DNA of 64,000 nt from Streptomyces sp. STR69 (GTDB lineage Bacteria; Actinomycetota; Actinomycetes; Streptomycetales; Streptomycetaceae): contig NZ_JALJRY010000017.1 in assembly GCF_024519455.1 (NCBI RefSeq), forward strand, positions 1 through 64,000. The letters are read 5' to 3'. A program made the position numbers and the translations under genes. The notes beneath the pieces were generated by a model. That model worked only from the letters and a program-made list of their open reading frames with translations, was not told where the DNA came from and did not search any database. Below are positions 24,982 through 33,537 of this stretch, one piece after another. The number at the start of each line of letters is the position of its first letter. Positions within the stretch are counted from its first letter, which is position 1.

Positions 24982-25998
24982 ATGCGCCCCGACACGCCCG
25001 CCGAGAACGTCGACCACCCCGCCGAAGCGGCCCGCCTGGAGCGGACGGCCGCCCGCTACCCCGAGGACGCCGAGGCCCTGCTCATCCAGGCCGCGGCCCA
25101 CCTGGAACTGGCCGGCGACCGCCCCGCCGCCACCGCGCTCTACGACCGCCTGCTGTCGTCGCCGGACGACCTGGAAACTCCTCACCTGGTACGAGCCCTA
25201 AAAGCCTCGAACCTCTGGGAGTACGGCCACGAGGCCGAGGCCAGGGCGATCATCGACGGCGTACGGACAGCGTCCCCGCGCGATCCCGCCCCCTGGGTGA
25301 TCGTCGCGGAGTCCCTGGAGTCCCACGACGAGCTGGAGGCGGCGCAGGAGACGTTCACGGAGGGGGTGGCTCTGCTACTGACGGACGTCCCTGAACCCCC
25401 GTACTCCACCCACCCGTTGCTGTTCGGCCGACACCGGGTACGGCGGATGCTGGGCGTGTCGCACGACGAGTGGGACACGCTGGCGGACACGTTGCACTCG
25501 TCGTCGGTATCTCTGGACGAGCTGCACGACCCGAAGCGGGTGTGGTCACTGGGCTCCGACAACCCGGCGGAACTGGAAGCCGAGATCTCGCGGCTGCGGG
25601 CGGAGCTGGGGGCGTTCCGGGAGGCGTTGTCCCGCCCGTTCCCGGTGGCCGTACTGCACTGGCCGGAGGGGGAGTTGGCGGAACTGGTCGGCTCGTATGC
25701 CTCGCTGGCGGAGGAGTACCCGTCGCACGAGGAGCACCTGGCGACGATAGAGGGATCGCTGCGGGAGCTGGCGGCGAGCGGTACGCCGAACCTTGGGATC
25801 GTTACGGGGACCGTGCCTTCTTATGAGGCGTTCGCTGCGTCCGAGGGGGCTTCTCCGGGGGACGTTGACTTGTTGCCGCAGTATGCGACGACGCTGGCGG
25901 CGAGGGGGCGGGCTGTGGTTTGGCCGCCGCAGCGGGGGGCTTCTTGTTGGTGTGGGTCGGGGCGGGCTTATGGGGAGTGTCACGGCGAGGGCCAGTGA
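24982..25998 (+). CDS. TPR-like protein with C-terminal SEC-C motif
   Basis: A 338-aa cytoplasmic protein. Residues about 10-170 are helical repeats of TPR type (DRPAATALYDRLLSS, HEAEARAIIDGV). A coiled region (PAELEAEISRLRAELGAFREAL) follows. The C-terminus CWCGSGRAYGECHG is a SEC-C zinc motif (CxCx8CH) like that of SecA. The role is unknown; SEC-C motifs usually mediate protein or nucleic-acid contacts. It is the last gene before the accessory block, and base composition drops right after it. Confidence 0.85.
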   Translation: MRPDTPAENVDHPAEAARLERTAARYPEDAEALLIQAAAHLELAGDRPAATALYDRLLSSPDDLETPHLVRALKASNLWEYGHEAEARAIIDGVRTASPRDPAPWVIVAESLESHDELEAAQETFTEGVALLLTDVPEPPYSTHPLLFGRHRVRRMLGVSHDEWDTLADTLHSSSVSLDELHDPKRVWSLGSDNPAELEAEISRLRAELGAFREALSRPFPVAVLHWPEGELAELVGSYASLAEEYPSHEEHLATIEGSLRELAASGTPNLGIVTGTVPSYEAFAASEGASPGDVDLLPQYATTLAARGRAVVWPPQRGASCWCGSGRAYGECHGEGQ

Positions 25999-26151
25999 AA
26001 GCGCAGGCCTGACGCTGAACGACATCGAGCTGATGTGCTTGAGGGAAAAGCCGGACGGGAACGGACCACTACTTCAAACTCGGTTCCCCGCAGATACCGG
26101 GTTTCTTCAACATACCCAATACTGAAGTTAGTTCGTTTCAAGGGGGGTCTC

Positions 26152-27120
26152 TTGCTGCCTATCGATTTTAACGGTGCACAGAATCTCGCGTTGATCGAGG
26201 AACTGAAGCATGATTCTGAACTCCGCGCCGTTCATGCCGAATTGGTGGCCGAAGATCCGTTCGGAGAACGATTCGCCACGGTCCTACGGGACACCATCGA
26301 CCAGCTCCTTAACGGCGAGATAACTGGGCGCTACGACTGGGCTGACCTTCTCAAAACCGAGCGGACTCACGCCGGGACGCTGGTCGAGATCAACCTGCAA
26401 CGCGAGTTCAGGTTCGCGGACGGTGAGGTCATGGACTACCAGATCGCCGGAATCGAGGTCGACTGCAAATACTCCCAGCGATTCGGTGGTTGGATGATCC
26501 CTCCGGAGGCCATGGGGCATCTCTGCTTGCTCGTCTGGGCAGATGACTACACGAGCCGATGGAGTGCAGGCCTCTTCCGCGTACGCGGCGAGTGGCTGAA
26601 CCAAGGCAGCAACCGCGACGCCAAGCTCACCGTAAAATCCGAACACCGCAACAAAATTCTCTGGCTCTGGCGCGACGCCGAACTCCCGGAAAATGTACTG
26701 CTGCACATGGATTCACAAGACCGTGGCGCAGTCTTTGCATCAAAGTCCGGACAGCAGCGCCTCAACGAGCTCTTCCGGCGTGCACAGCAACGCCGCATAG
26801 GACGCAATGTAGTGCGCACCGTGGCTCAGCAGAAAGACTACATGAAGAGGGTCCGGGGTAATGGCGGTTCTCGCTCAGCGCTCCAACCTGAAGGAATTCT
26901 CATCATGGGTGACTACGACAGTCACCGCGCCGTAGCGGAGCAACTCGGTATCGTGACGCCCCGCGAAGGGGAGTTCGTGAGCGTGCGGGTGGTTCAGGCA
27001 CGTGAACATCATCACGATCAGCCCCGGGTAACTCTGGCCGACCGGGACTGGACTGTCGCAACGCAAGATGATCCAGTGGAAACAGCCCCGGACTTGCCAT
27101 CGCACACTGCAGTTGCATAG
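26152..27120 (+). CDS. NaeI-type (type IIE) restriction endonuclease
   Basis: A 322-aa nuclease predicted to cut GCCGGC. Alignment to my memory of NaeI (317 aa) is strong over the whole length: GTLVEINLQREFRF, DYQIAGIEVDCKYS, LNELFRR, VAQQKDYMKRVRGNGG and LQPEGILIMG. All four catalytic residues match (NaeI E70, D86, D95, K97): here Glu79, Asp95, Asp104 and Lys106. The residue equivalent to NaeI Leu43, whose change to Lys gives a topoisomerase, is Leu52, so it should be a true nuclease. The C-terminal half would be the CAP-like effector-DNA domain. TTG 26152 follows AAGGGGGG at 4-5 nt. First gene of the restriction operon. Confidence 0.92.
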   Translation: MLPIDFNGAQNLALIEELKHDSELRAVHAELVAEDPFGERFATVLRDTIDQLLNGEITGRYDWADLLKTERTHAGTLVEINLQREFRFADGEVMDYQIAGIEVDCKYSQRFGGWMIPPEAMGHLCLLVWADDYTSRWSAGLFRVRGEWLNQGSNRDAKLTVKSEHRNKILWLWRDAELPENVLLHMDSQDRGAVFASKSGQQRLNELFRRAQQRRIGRNVVRTVAQQKDYMKRVRGNGGSRSALQPEGILIMGDYDSHRAVAEQLGIVTPREGEFVSVRVVQAREHHHDQPRVTLADRDWTVATQDDPVETAPDLPSHTAVA

Positions 27121-27170
27121 CTTGGCATTCCGTCGAACTGCCCATCACAGTCGAAGACTGAAAGAAGTTC

Positions 27171-28145
27171 ATGCCGCTTCAACCTGCCAAGAAGGCACTC
27201 GTCGAACAGCACCTCGGAGACCCTGCGGCGCTTAGCGCGGTATTCTTGGGGTTGTGCTGGAACGAGTCAAACTGCGCTTCCCAGGCGGGAATTGAGATAG
27301 AGAAGAACGAGAATCTGGCAGCAGCCTGCGAACGTCTTGAACTGGGATGGAATCCGGCCTGGCTGACTGAATCCGGCTTTTCTGTTTACGACTCCGAGGG
27401 AACTTTCCTGGCTGACGGCGGCTCCGCGCATGGCCCGGTCCGCTGGGCACCTGCCGTACGCACGCATCGTCTGGACGACAAAGTTCCCGACACAGCCACG
27501 GGCCACAGACAACGACGACGCATCGCCGGCGAACTCGCCGTCCTGGCCCTCTGGATGCAGGCCGTAACTGAGCGAAACGTTAACGTCGAGAGGCCTGTTG
27601 CGCTGGACAGGAACTCAAGAGGAACCCTCTTCCGTGATCTCCTGATCCACTTCATCCAGTGCAGCCTTCCGGAGGGCTGGCAGGTTCGGCATGAGGTTCC
27701 CCTGACCCACATCCGAGGACTGCACATGCGCCGGGACGTGGGAGACCGTAAGAGCGACATTCTCATCATCGACAGCGGGGGACGGCTCGTTGCGGCTCTG
27801 TCCTCGAAGTGGACATGGCGTTCCGACCGCGGCACAGAGGCCGCCCAAATGGTGCCACTCACTCGTTACCGACCCGACGTCCCCTACGCCATGGCAACTG
27901 CCGAATTCCCCCGCGCCGCAGGCGTAGCGCGAGAGAGTATCGAGGATCGCACCTATCACGTCTGCCCTGACTGGGTCGGATCCTGGATGGCAGTCAACGA
28001 ACTCCCGGCTGGAAGCTCGCCGCTGACTCAATGGCCGGACTTGGCTGCACTCAAGCAAGAGGGAGTCTCCCGGGCACGTGCACTCGGGCTGAACGGCCTG
28101 GATGCCCTGGTGAATGACCTTAAGAACAGCGGCGACATTCTGTAG
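27171..28145 (+). CDS. Probable type II restriction endonuclease, NgoMIV/Cfr10I (CCGG-core) group
   Basis: A 324-aa protein, 50 nt after the NaeI-type gene. Residues 194-220 read KSDILIID then LVAALSSKWTWRSDRG: a PD-(D/E)xK-like core with Asp196, Ser211/Ser212 and Lys213. SxKWTxRSDR matches NgoMIV (SCKWTIRSDR), where R191, D193 and R194 read CCGG; here these are Arg217, Asp219 and Arg220. The loop between Asp196 and Lys213 is shorter than in NgoMIV, and the two accessory acidic residues of that family are not clearly in place. Function is inferred from motif and context. The N-terminal 120 residues match nothing I know. The Shine-Dalgarno is weak (GAAAG). Confidence 0.7.
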   Translation: MPLQPAKKALVEQHLGDPAALSAVFLGLCWNESNCASQAGIEIEKNENLAAACERLELGWNPAWLTESGFSVYDSEGTFLADGGSAHGPVRWAPAVRTHRLDDKVPDTATGHRQRRRIAGELAVLALWMQAVTERNVNVERPVALDRNSRGTLFRDLLIHFIQCSLPEGWQVRHEVPLTHIRGLHMRRDVGDRKSDILIIDSGGRLVAALSSKWTWRSDRGTEAAQMVPLTRYRPDVPYAMATAEFPRAAGVARESIEDRTYHVCPDWVGSWMAVNELPAGSSPLTQWPDLAALKQEGVSRARALGLNGLDALVNDLKNSGDIL

Positions 28146-28166
28146 CCGAGACAAGGAAATCGTTCA

Positions 28167-28640
28167 GTGTCCGGAGAGCCATGGGAGCCGCCAAGCGGTT
28201 CGTGGGCGTCGTCCGCAGCGCGCCGCCGGAACATGCAGGCCATTCGCAGCCGGGACACCACCCCTGAGCGTCTGATCCGACGGCTTGTCCACGCTCAAGG
28301 GCTTCGCTATCGGGTAGCGGCCAGGCCGCTGCCCGGCCTTCGCCGGACGGCAGACATGGTCTTCCGTCCGGCGAAGGTCGCTGTCTTCATCGATGGCTGT
28401 TACTGGCACGGATGCCCGGAGCACTACGTGCCCCCGAAGACGAATCCCGGCTACTGGTCAGACAAAGTCGCCCGGAACATGGCCAGAGATCGTGACACCA
28501 ACCAGCACCTCAAAGAGGCGGGGTGGACGGTGCTCCGGTTCTGGGAGCACGAGGCTTCGGCAGAGTGCGCCGCCCTGATCGCTGCGGAGGTCGCAAAGCG
28601 CCGCCCTCGAACAACTCCGAAGCCCAAGCAGAAGGAGTGA
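28167..28640 (+). CDS. vsr: Very short patch repair (Vsr) mismatch endonuclease
   Basis: A 157-aa nuclease that nicks beside T:G mismatches left by deaminated 5-methylcytosine. Vsr hallmarks: MQAIRSRDTTPERLIRR, TADMVFRPAKVAVFIDG (metal Asp), CYWHGCPEH (catalytic His, zinc ligands), NPGYWSDKVARNMARD and LRFWEHE. GTG 28167 follows AAGGA at 9 nt and lies 21 nt after the second nuclease gene. Its stop directly abuts the stop of the convergent methyltransferase gene. Its presence supports a C5-cytosine modification. Confidence 0.95.
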   Translation: MSGEPWEPPSGSWASSAARRRNMQAIRSRDTTPERLIRRLVHAQGLRYRVAARPLPGLRRTADMVFRPAKVAVFIDGCYWHGCPEHYVPPKTNPGYWSDKVARNMARDRDTNQHLKEAGWTVLRFWEHEASAECAALIAAEVAKRRPRTTPKPKQKE

Positions 28641-29873
28641 TCACGCCTTCTTGTTGTCGCGCTCACGGGCAGCTCGCAGGACGTCAGCGATCGATTTGCC
28701 AACTGCCCTGGCAACAGGAGGCGGGAAGGCATTGCCTACCTGCCTGTACTGCGCCGTCTTCCCACCGGAGAACTGCCACTCAGGCGGGAAGCCCTGGATG
28801 ATCGCAGCCTGCTGCACCGTGAGCATGGGCCCGTTCTCGCCGAAGAGGTCACGCTTTTGGGTGCCCTTCTCCCTGCAGGTATCGGGATCATTGGCAACTC
28901 CCAAGCCATCGACCCCGAGTTGACCCCACGCGGCCTTGGCACGGCTGGGGCCAAGGTCCGCTCCCCCGTGCTTCTTTGATCCGCCGACCAGGGTGGGGGC
29001 GATGCCGCCGCCCTTCTCTGCAAGCACCTTGTGGCGCTCCTGCGCGGTATCGAGCCAGGCGTCGAACTTCTTGCGAGCCACTTTTGCCTGGGCGCCGGTG
29101 AAGTACGGCTCATAGCGCGCCCTCATTGAATCTTCGAGCGCCTCAGCGACGCTGACGTGATCCTCGTGAGTTGCGGCAGGCCACTCGTATTTGAGGTCCT
29201 TCAGGATGTCATTGCGGAAGGCAACCAGGATGGCGCGGGGGCGAAGCTGCGGGACTCCGAAATCGCTAGCCTCCAAGATGTCCCACTCGCCTACCGTGTA
29301 GCCCATCCCCTCATCCCAGACCATTTCACCGTCTTCGCCCCGATACCAACCGCTCTGCAGCTTCGCCTGGATCAAGTCACGGTAGTCATCGAACTTGGGG
29401 TCCATGATTCCGCGCACGTTCTCGATCATGACGGCCCGAGGCTTCAACTCCTCGACGAGGGCCAGCATCCGAGGAAACAGGTCACGCTCGTCGTCCTTGC
29501 CGAGTTGCTTGCCCGCATGCGAGAACGGAGGGCACGGAACGCCGCCCGCCAAGAGATCAAGTCCGCGGCGCTGAAGCACCTCCGCACTTTTGGCCAGGTG
29601 CCTGTCCTGCTTGAAGTCGTTCACATCCGTCGGGGGCAGGACGTCACAGTTCTCCTTCTCCCAGCCCCACTTTGGGTGAGATGCGACGTTCTTCTCCAGC
29701 GTGGCAGCCGCATGCGGGTCAATCTCCACAAGGGCGAGGTGGCCGAACCCGGCCTGGTGCAGCCCGATGGCTTGTCCGCCCGCTCCAGCGCAGATCTCGA
29801 TTGAGGTGAACTCGGGCTCCTTGGGCTCCTCAGACTGCTCCACGGAGCCCTCGGGTTCGTTCGTGCGGGTCAT
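28641..29873 (-). CDS. DNA (cytosine-5) methyltransferase of the restriction island
   Basis: A 410-aa enzyme transferring methyl groups from AdoMet to cytosine C5. Motifs in order: I SIEICAGAGGQAIGL (about 24-38), IV GGVPCPPFSHAG with nucleophile Cys114, VI ENVRG (Glu151), VIII QLRPRAILVA, then a variable target-recognition region (about 230-350), IX and X RQVGNAFPPPVARAVG. By association it should protect the site of the neighbouring nuclease(s), probably GCCGGC. AAGGAGGGG precedes the ATG. It faces Vsr with no gap and is divergent from the HNH gene. Confidence 0.93.
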   Translation of the reverse strand: MTRTNEPEGSVEQSEEPKEPEFTSIEICAGAGGQAIGLHQAGFGHLALVEIDPHAAATLEKNVASHPKWGWEKENCDVLPPTDVNDFKQDRHLAKSAEVLQRRGLDLLAGGVPCPPFSHAGKQLGKDDERDLFPRMLALVEELKPRAVMIENVRGIMDPKFDDYRDLIQAKLQSGWYRGEDGEMVWDEGMGYTVGEWDILEASDFGVPQLRPRAILVAFRNDILKDLKYEWPAATHEDHVSVAEALEDSMRARYEPYFTGAQAKVARKKFDAWLDTAQERHKVLAEKGGGIAPTLVGGSKKHGGADLGPSRAKAAWGQLGVDGLGVANDPDTCREKGTQKRDLFGENGPMLTVQQAAIIQGFPPEWQFSGGKTAQYRQVGNAFPPPVARAVGKSIADVLRAARERDNKKA

Positions 29874-30021
29874 GTCCCCTCCTTACAGTCGTGCAGCGGC
29901 AGACACATCTTGCGATCCACCATCACTGAGGGTGACAGACCCCACTGACAACGAGACGGCACCAAGTGTGCAACACGCCCCGCGGTTCGCTGAACGCACC
30001 CTCCGGCATGCCGAACGCTCG

Positions 30022-30027
30022 TACGAT
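30022..30027 (+). promoter_or_regulatory. -10 box of leaderless HNH gene
   Basis: TACGAT ends 7 nt before ATG 30035, giving a leaderless transcript in the 161-bp divergent region with the methyltransferase gene. Confidence 0.5.
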
Positions 30028-30034
30028 ATTGGTC

Positions 30035-30784
30035 ATGCAGACGCCGCCATGGGCTGAGGACGAACTTGTGCTGGCCGGAGCGCTCGTCGTGAAGAACGGC
30101 TGGCGCGAACTGCGGACCAACGATCGCGAGGTGCAGGAGCTGTCGGAACTCCTCCGCGCGCTGCCCATCCACACTCCGGAAGCACTCGCCCTTCCCGGCT
30201 TCAGGTCGCCTGACAGCGTCAGCCGCAAGACCTCGGACTTCGCGACGAACCACAAGCTGTACTCGGGCAAGGCCACTCGTGGCGGACGGCGCACCGAGCT
30301 CATGGTCGAGGCCTTCTGTGACCGCGAAGCTGAGATGCTCCAGGCCGCCGAAGCCATTGAGGTCGGCATGGGCTCGGGCGAACTGCAGCTCATCCCTCCC
30401 CAGCCCGACGAGGTCGACGAGTCCGGCGCCACGGCCATCGAGGGAAGGCTCCTCGTCCGTCGGGCACTTGCTCGTGAGCGAGACCCGAAGCTCCGCGCGC
30501 TGAAGGTCAAGGAGACACTGCGTCGCGGTCGGCGGCTCCAGTGCGAGGCATGCGACTTCGATTTCGGCCGCATCTACGGAGCTCTGGGCGAGGGCTACAT
30601 CGAGGTGCACCACGTCACTCCCCTCCACGTCTCCGGAACACGGGAGACCAAGCTCGACGACCTCGCGTGCCTGTGTGCCAATTGCCACCGCATGTGCCAC
30701 AGGAGCCGTCCCGGAGAATCCTGGCGCACACCGACTGCCCTTCGTGAGCAGATACAGAAGAACCTTCAGGCAGCCGCCCACTAG
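30035..30784 (+). CDS. HNH endonuclease of McrA type with N-terminal helical domain
   Basis: A 249-aa nuclease. Residues about 1-115 (WAEDELVLAGALVVKNGWRE, PGFRSPDSVSRKTSDFATNH) resemble the helical domain found ahead of HNH in modification-dependent restriction enzymes. Residues 170-223 form a zinc HNH domain: Cys170/Cys173, IEVHHVTPLH (His192-His193) and CLCANCHRMCH (Cys214/Cys217, His218). Start ATG 30035 fits a leaderless promoter; an in-frame upstream ATG lies in the promoter. It overlaps the 3' end of the convergent HATPase gene by 4 bp. A methyl-DNA target is inference only. Confidence 0.8.
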   Translation: MQTPPWAEDELVLAGALVVKNGWRELRTNDREVQELSELLRALPIHTPEALALPGFRSPDSVSRKTSDFATNHKLYSGKATRGGRRTELMVEAFCDREAEMLQAAEAIEVGMGSGELQLIPPQPDEVDESGATAIEGRLLVRRALARERDPKLRALKVKETLRRGRRLQCEACDFDFGRIYGALGEGYIEVHHVTPLHVSGTRETKLDDLACLCANCHRMCHRSRPGESWRTPTALREQIQKNLQAAAH

Positions 30785-31413
30785 GCCGCGTCCAGTTCTG
30801 CTTCGTAGTGCATCTGGGCACGGTCGAGGAAGTCGTCCGGATCATGGCCGCACGCGGCGGACCAGTGAAGCAGGTCAGCGATCAACTCAATTGCCGACTC
30901 CTCGAGGCCAATCCCCTGCCCCTTCCCTTGCCGCGCAGCACTTTCGCCGCCCGCCTGATAGCCCTCAAGTGCTTCGACAGCGCGCTCAACGCGTCGGCAC
31001 GAACGTCCCGAGTTGAACGGGATCTCGCACCAGACCGCCTTGCCCGCTGCCGTCAGAACCGTGCCCCAGTCCATCGCCAGGGCCGCGAGCAGGTGCAGGC
31101 CACGGCCACATTCCTCGTCACAGCCCGCTGACTTCAACGAGGGCACCGAACTGCTCCTGTCGTGGACCTCAAGTCGCAGCCGTTCGTCCCTCCACTCAAG
31201 GATCAGGGTCGCCGATGCACCTTGGCCGACATGCTTGACGACGTTCGTTGCCAGCTCAGTGACCAGCAGTTCTGCTTCGTCAGCAGCGACAGGCATGCCC
31301 CACCGGCTCAGCTGGCGGACGGCGGCTCTCCGAAGCAGTCGCACTTCAGCCGGCGCCGCCTCGAAAGGCAGAACACAGCGGAGTCGGGGTTCAGCAACTT
31401 CGTAGCCAGGCAT
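30781..31413 (-). CDS. HATPase anti-sigma-type regulator with C-terminal helical extension
   Basis: A 210-aa cytoplasmic protein. Residues about 15-125 form a GHKL ATP-binding domain of the RsbW kind: N box ELLVTELATNVVKH, G box GRGLHLLAALAMDWG. Residues about 150-210 (IELIADLLHWSAACGHDPDDFL) form a helical extension common in Streptomyces relatives. It is divergent from an XRE-DUF5753/DUF397 pair, the usual whiJ-type cassette linked to developmental control. ATG 31413 follows GGGAGGAG at 6 nt. Confidence 0.85.
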   Translation of the reverse strand: MPGYEVAEPRLRCVLPFEAAPAEVRLLRRAAVRQLSRWGMPVAADEAELLVTELATNVVKHVGQGASATLILEWRDERLRLEVHDRSSSVPSLKSAGCDEECGRGLHLLAALAMDWGTVLTAAGKAVWCEIPFNSGRSCRRVERAVEALEGYQAGGESAARQGKGQGIGLEESAIELIADLLHWSAACGHDPDDFLDRAQMHYEAELDAA

Positions 31414-31630
31414 GGCCACTCCTCCCTCCCAGCCACGCTCGTGCTGCGCCTGCCGTGTCCGTACGGCTGCACTGCGTAGCGGTCTGCGAGCGAGCATGGC
31501 ACAGAGAACTCTCACTGTGTAACTTCTCACGAGAATCCATCGAGTGAATCTGATGGTGGGTCCGCTCCCCTGCTGCCTAGCCTGATGGGGATCTCCGGGC
31601 CCACCTCCCGGCACATGGCGAAGGAGCCGA

Positions 31631-32476
31631 ATGTCCGAACGGACCACCACCCGCCGCCGCCAACTAGGCGCGATGATGCGCAAGTTGCGCGCCCGCAAGG
31701 GAATGACTCTGGAAGAAGCGGGTGTACTCGTCGGCGTATCCAAGGCGACGGTCAGCAGGTACGAGACCCAAGCCGGGCCTGTGAAATGGCTCGTCGTTGA
31801 CGCGCTGTGCCGCGAGTACGGAGCAACTGAGGCCGAGCGCAAGGCCGTTGTCGCGCTCGCGAAGGACGCCAAGCAGCAGGGCTGGTGGAACTCGTTCGCT
31901 GACTCCATCCCGGAGAGCATGAACCTGCTGCTCACGCTCGAAGACGAGGCCGTGCACGAGAATCACTTCGCCTGTGTCTATGTTCCCGGCCTCTTGCAGA
32001 CACGCGCCTACAGCACCGCACTACAGAAGGCCAACGAAGTACCCCTGGAGACCGCCGAGATCGAGCGGCTGGTCGACATTCGCATGAAACGGCAGGAGAT
32101 CCTCACCCGCCCGAAGCCCCCGCGGCTCTGGGCGATCCTCGATGAGTCAGTGATCCGCCGCGTTGTCGGATCGCCGCAGATCATGAGAGAGCAGCTCGAC
32201 CGGCTCCTCGAAGCCAACGAGTCGCCTCACATCACGCTTCAGGTGCTGCCCTTCTCTCAAGGGGCCCACGGTGCCGCGCTGGGCAGCTTCGTCATCATCG
32301 GCGGCATCGAGCTGACCCTCGACGTGGTCTACGTCGACTTCCATACGGGCTCGCTCTTCTTGGAGAAGGACGAGGAACTGAACCGATACAGACTTGCGTT
32401 CGAGTATCTGCGTGCACAAGCGTTGGACATGGGGGCTTCCTCCACGATGATCCATCGCGCCCGCAAGGAGCTGTAA
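31631..32476 (+). CDS. XRE helix-turn-helix regulator with DUF5753
   Basis: A 281-aa DNA-binding protein. Residues about 11-65 form the HTH (LRARKGMTLEEAGVLVGVSKATVSRYET). Residues about 90-275 form DUF5753, opening with the typical HENHFACVYVPGLLQTRAYSTAL and including LQVLPFSQGAHGA. Such proteins pair with small DUF397 proteins that modulate DNA binding (WhiJ/Scr1 group). ATG 31631 follows AAGGAG at 6 nt. The DUF397 gene follows with no gap. Confidence 0.92.
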   Translation: MSERTTTRRRQLGAMMRKLRARKGMTLEEAGVLVGVSKATVSRYETQAGPVKWLVVDALCREYGATEAERKAVVALAKDAKQQGWWNSFADSIPESMNLLLTLEDEAVHENHFACVYVPGLLQTRAYSTALQKANEVPLETAEIERLVDIRMKRQEILTRPKPPRLWAILDESVIRRVVGSPQIMREQLDRLLEANESPHITLQVLPFSQGAHGAALGSFVIIGGIELTLDVVYVDFHTGSLFLEKDEELNRYRLAFEYLRAQALDMGASSTMIHRARKEL

Positions 32477-32692
32477 ATGTCTGTCGGCCCGCAGCCTGTG
32501 TCCGAACCCGTCTGGTTCAAGTCGTCGTACAGCGGCGCCAATGCGACCGAGTGCGTAGAGGCAGCCTTCACCTCGGCTGGGGTGCTCGTGCGGGACTCCA
32601 AGGACGTAAATGGCCCTGTCCTCGTAATCCGAACCCGCGCCTGGCATTGCCTGATAGACGAGTTGGGGCAGGAGGAGCTGAGAGCGCGCTGA
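32477..32692 (+). CDS. DUF397 small regulatory partner protein
   Basis: A 71-aa protein with the DUF397 signature WFKSSYSGANATECVEAA, then VLVRDSKDVNGPVL and a short C-terminal helix. Its ATG directly follows the TAA of the XRE-DUF5753 gene and uses AAGGAG within that gene's last codons, so translation is coupled. In characterised cassettes the pair controls development or antibiotic genes (family knowledge). Confidence 0.92.
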   Translation: MSVGPQPVSEPVWFKSSYSGANATECVEAAFTSAGVLVRDSKDVNGPVLVIRTRAWHCLIDELGQEELRAR

Positions 32693-32711
32693 GCAGGCTG
32701 GTTATTCGCTC

Positions 32712-33314
32712 TCAGCGATGCCGCCCCCACTGCCCCCGGTGAATAACGTCCTCAGCGGCTCGCCGCCGTTTCGCGACCCGGGCGCCCTGCTCAGGAACAT
32801 CCTCAGCCCGGTACCCCACCGTGATCCCGCCGATCGGGTCGTACTCGTCCGGTACCCCGAACTCCGCCCGGAACGGCTCCAGATGCTCCGGCATGATCCC
32901 GAAGAAGCAGGCACCAAGCCCTTCGTCGACCGCGGTCAGGAGCATCAGCAGGGCGGCCATTCCCGTGTCAATGTGCCAGTACGGCGCGGGCCAGCGGGCC
33001 TCGGCTCGGTCCTCCCAACCCTTGTCGGGTTCGGCGTAGCGCTCCAGGTATGCCGCTTTGTGGGCCAGGGGGACGACGACCAGCGGGGCGTCCTGCATGG
33101 TCGGGGTCTTCTCGACCCGGGTGGGGACGAAGGGCCAGAAACGGGCGCGGTCGGCCGGATCGGTCAGGGCGAGGAACGCCCAGCCCTGGGAGAAGCCGGC
33201 CGAGGGGGCTCGTAGCGCGGAGGCGAGGATGCGCTCGGTCACCTCCGGGGTCAGCGGCTTGTCGGAGTAGTGACGGATCATGCGCCTACGACGGACCACC
33301 TCGGAGAACTCCAT
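32712..33314 (-). CDS. Nitroreductase-family protein
   Basis: A 200-aa FMN-dependent oxidoreductase. It starts MEFSEVVRRRRMIRHYSDKPL, the classic nitroreductase opening, with RAPSAGFSQGW and a C-terminal GITVGYRAEDV. The family reduces nitro compounds, quinones or, in some members, F420-linked substrates. ATG 33314 has AGGA about 9 nt upstream. It stands alone between the two regulator cassettes. Its substrate is unknown. Confidence 0.88.
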   Translation of the reverse strand: MEFSEVVRRRRMIRHYSDKPLTPEVTERILASALRAPSAGFSQGWAFLALTDPADRARFWPFVPTRVEKTPTMQDAPLVVVPLAHKAAYLERYAEPDKGWEDRAEARWPAPYWHIDTGMAALLMLLTAVDEGLGACFFGIMPEHLEPFRAEFGVPDEYDPIGGITVGYRAEDVPEQGARVAKRRRAAEDVIHRGQWGRHR

Positions 33315-33475
33315 GCCGATGGATCCTGGCACGAACCGCCGGAGTACCGGGCGCTGTTGAGCCAGTGCCCAGCCGTCGTTACGGGGAGGGTCATGCGCCG
33401 CCTGCGGACGCTTCGGCTCTCGCGAACAATCGCTTATGCCAGGTCGGGAATATTTCGGAGTCGGCGTGGACGAGG

Positions 33476-33494
33476 CGCTACGTCCTCCGTAGCG
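33476..33494. promoter_or_regulatory. Short inverted repeat upstream of the DUF6879 cassette
   Basis: CGCTACG and CGTAGCG are perfect reverse complements separated by TCCTC. The repeat lies 43 bp before the first gene of the cassette, a plausible site for its own XRE regulator. Confidence 0.4.
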
Positions 33495-33537
33495 TCCTTC
33501 AGAGAGATCGCCGGACGGGCAGGACAGAGGGGACATC

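Noticed and set aside
26152..27120. NaeI-like protein acting as a topoisomerase
   Set aside because: That activity in NaeI needs Lys at the Leu43 position; the matching residue here is Leu52.
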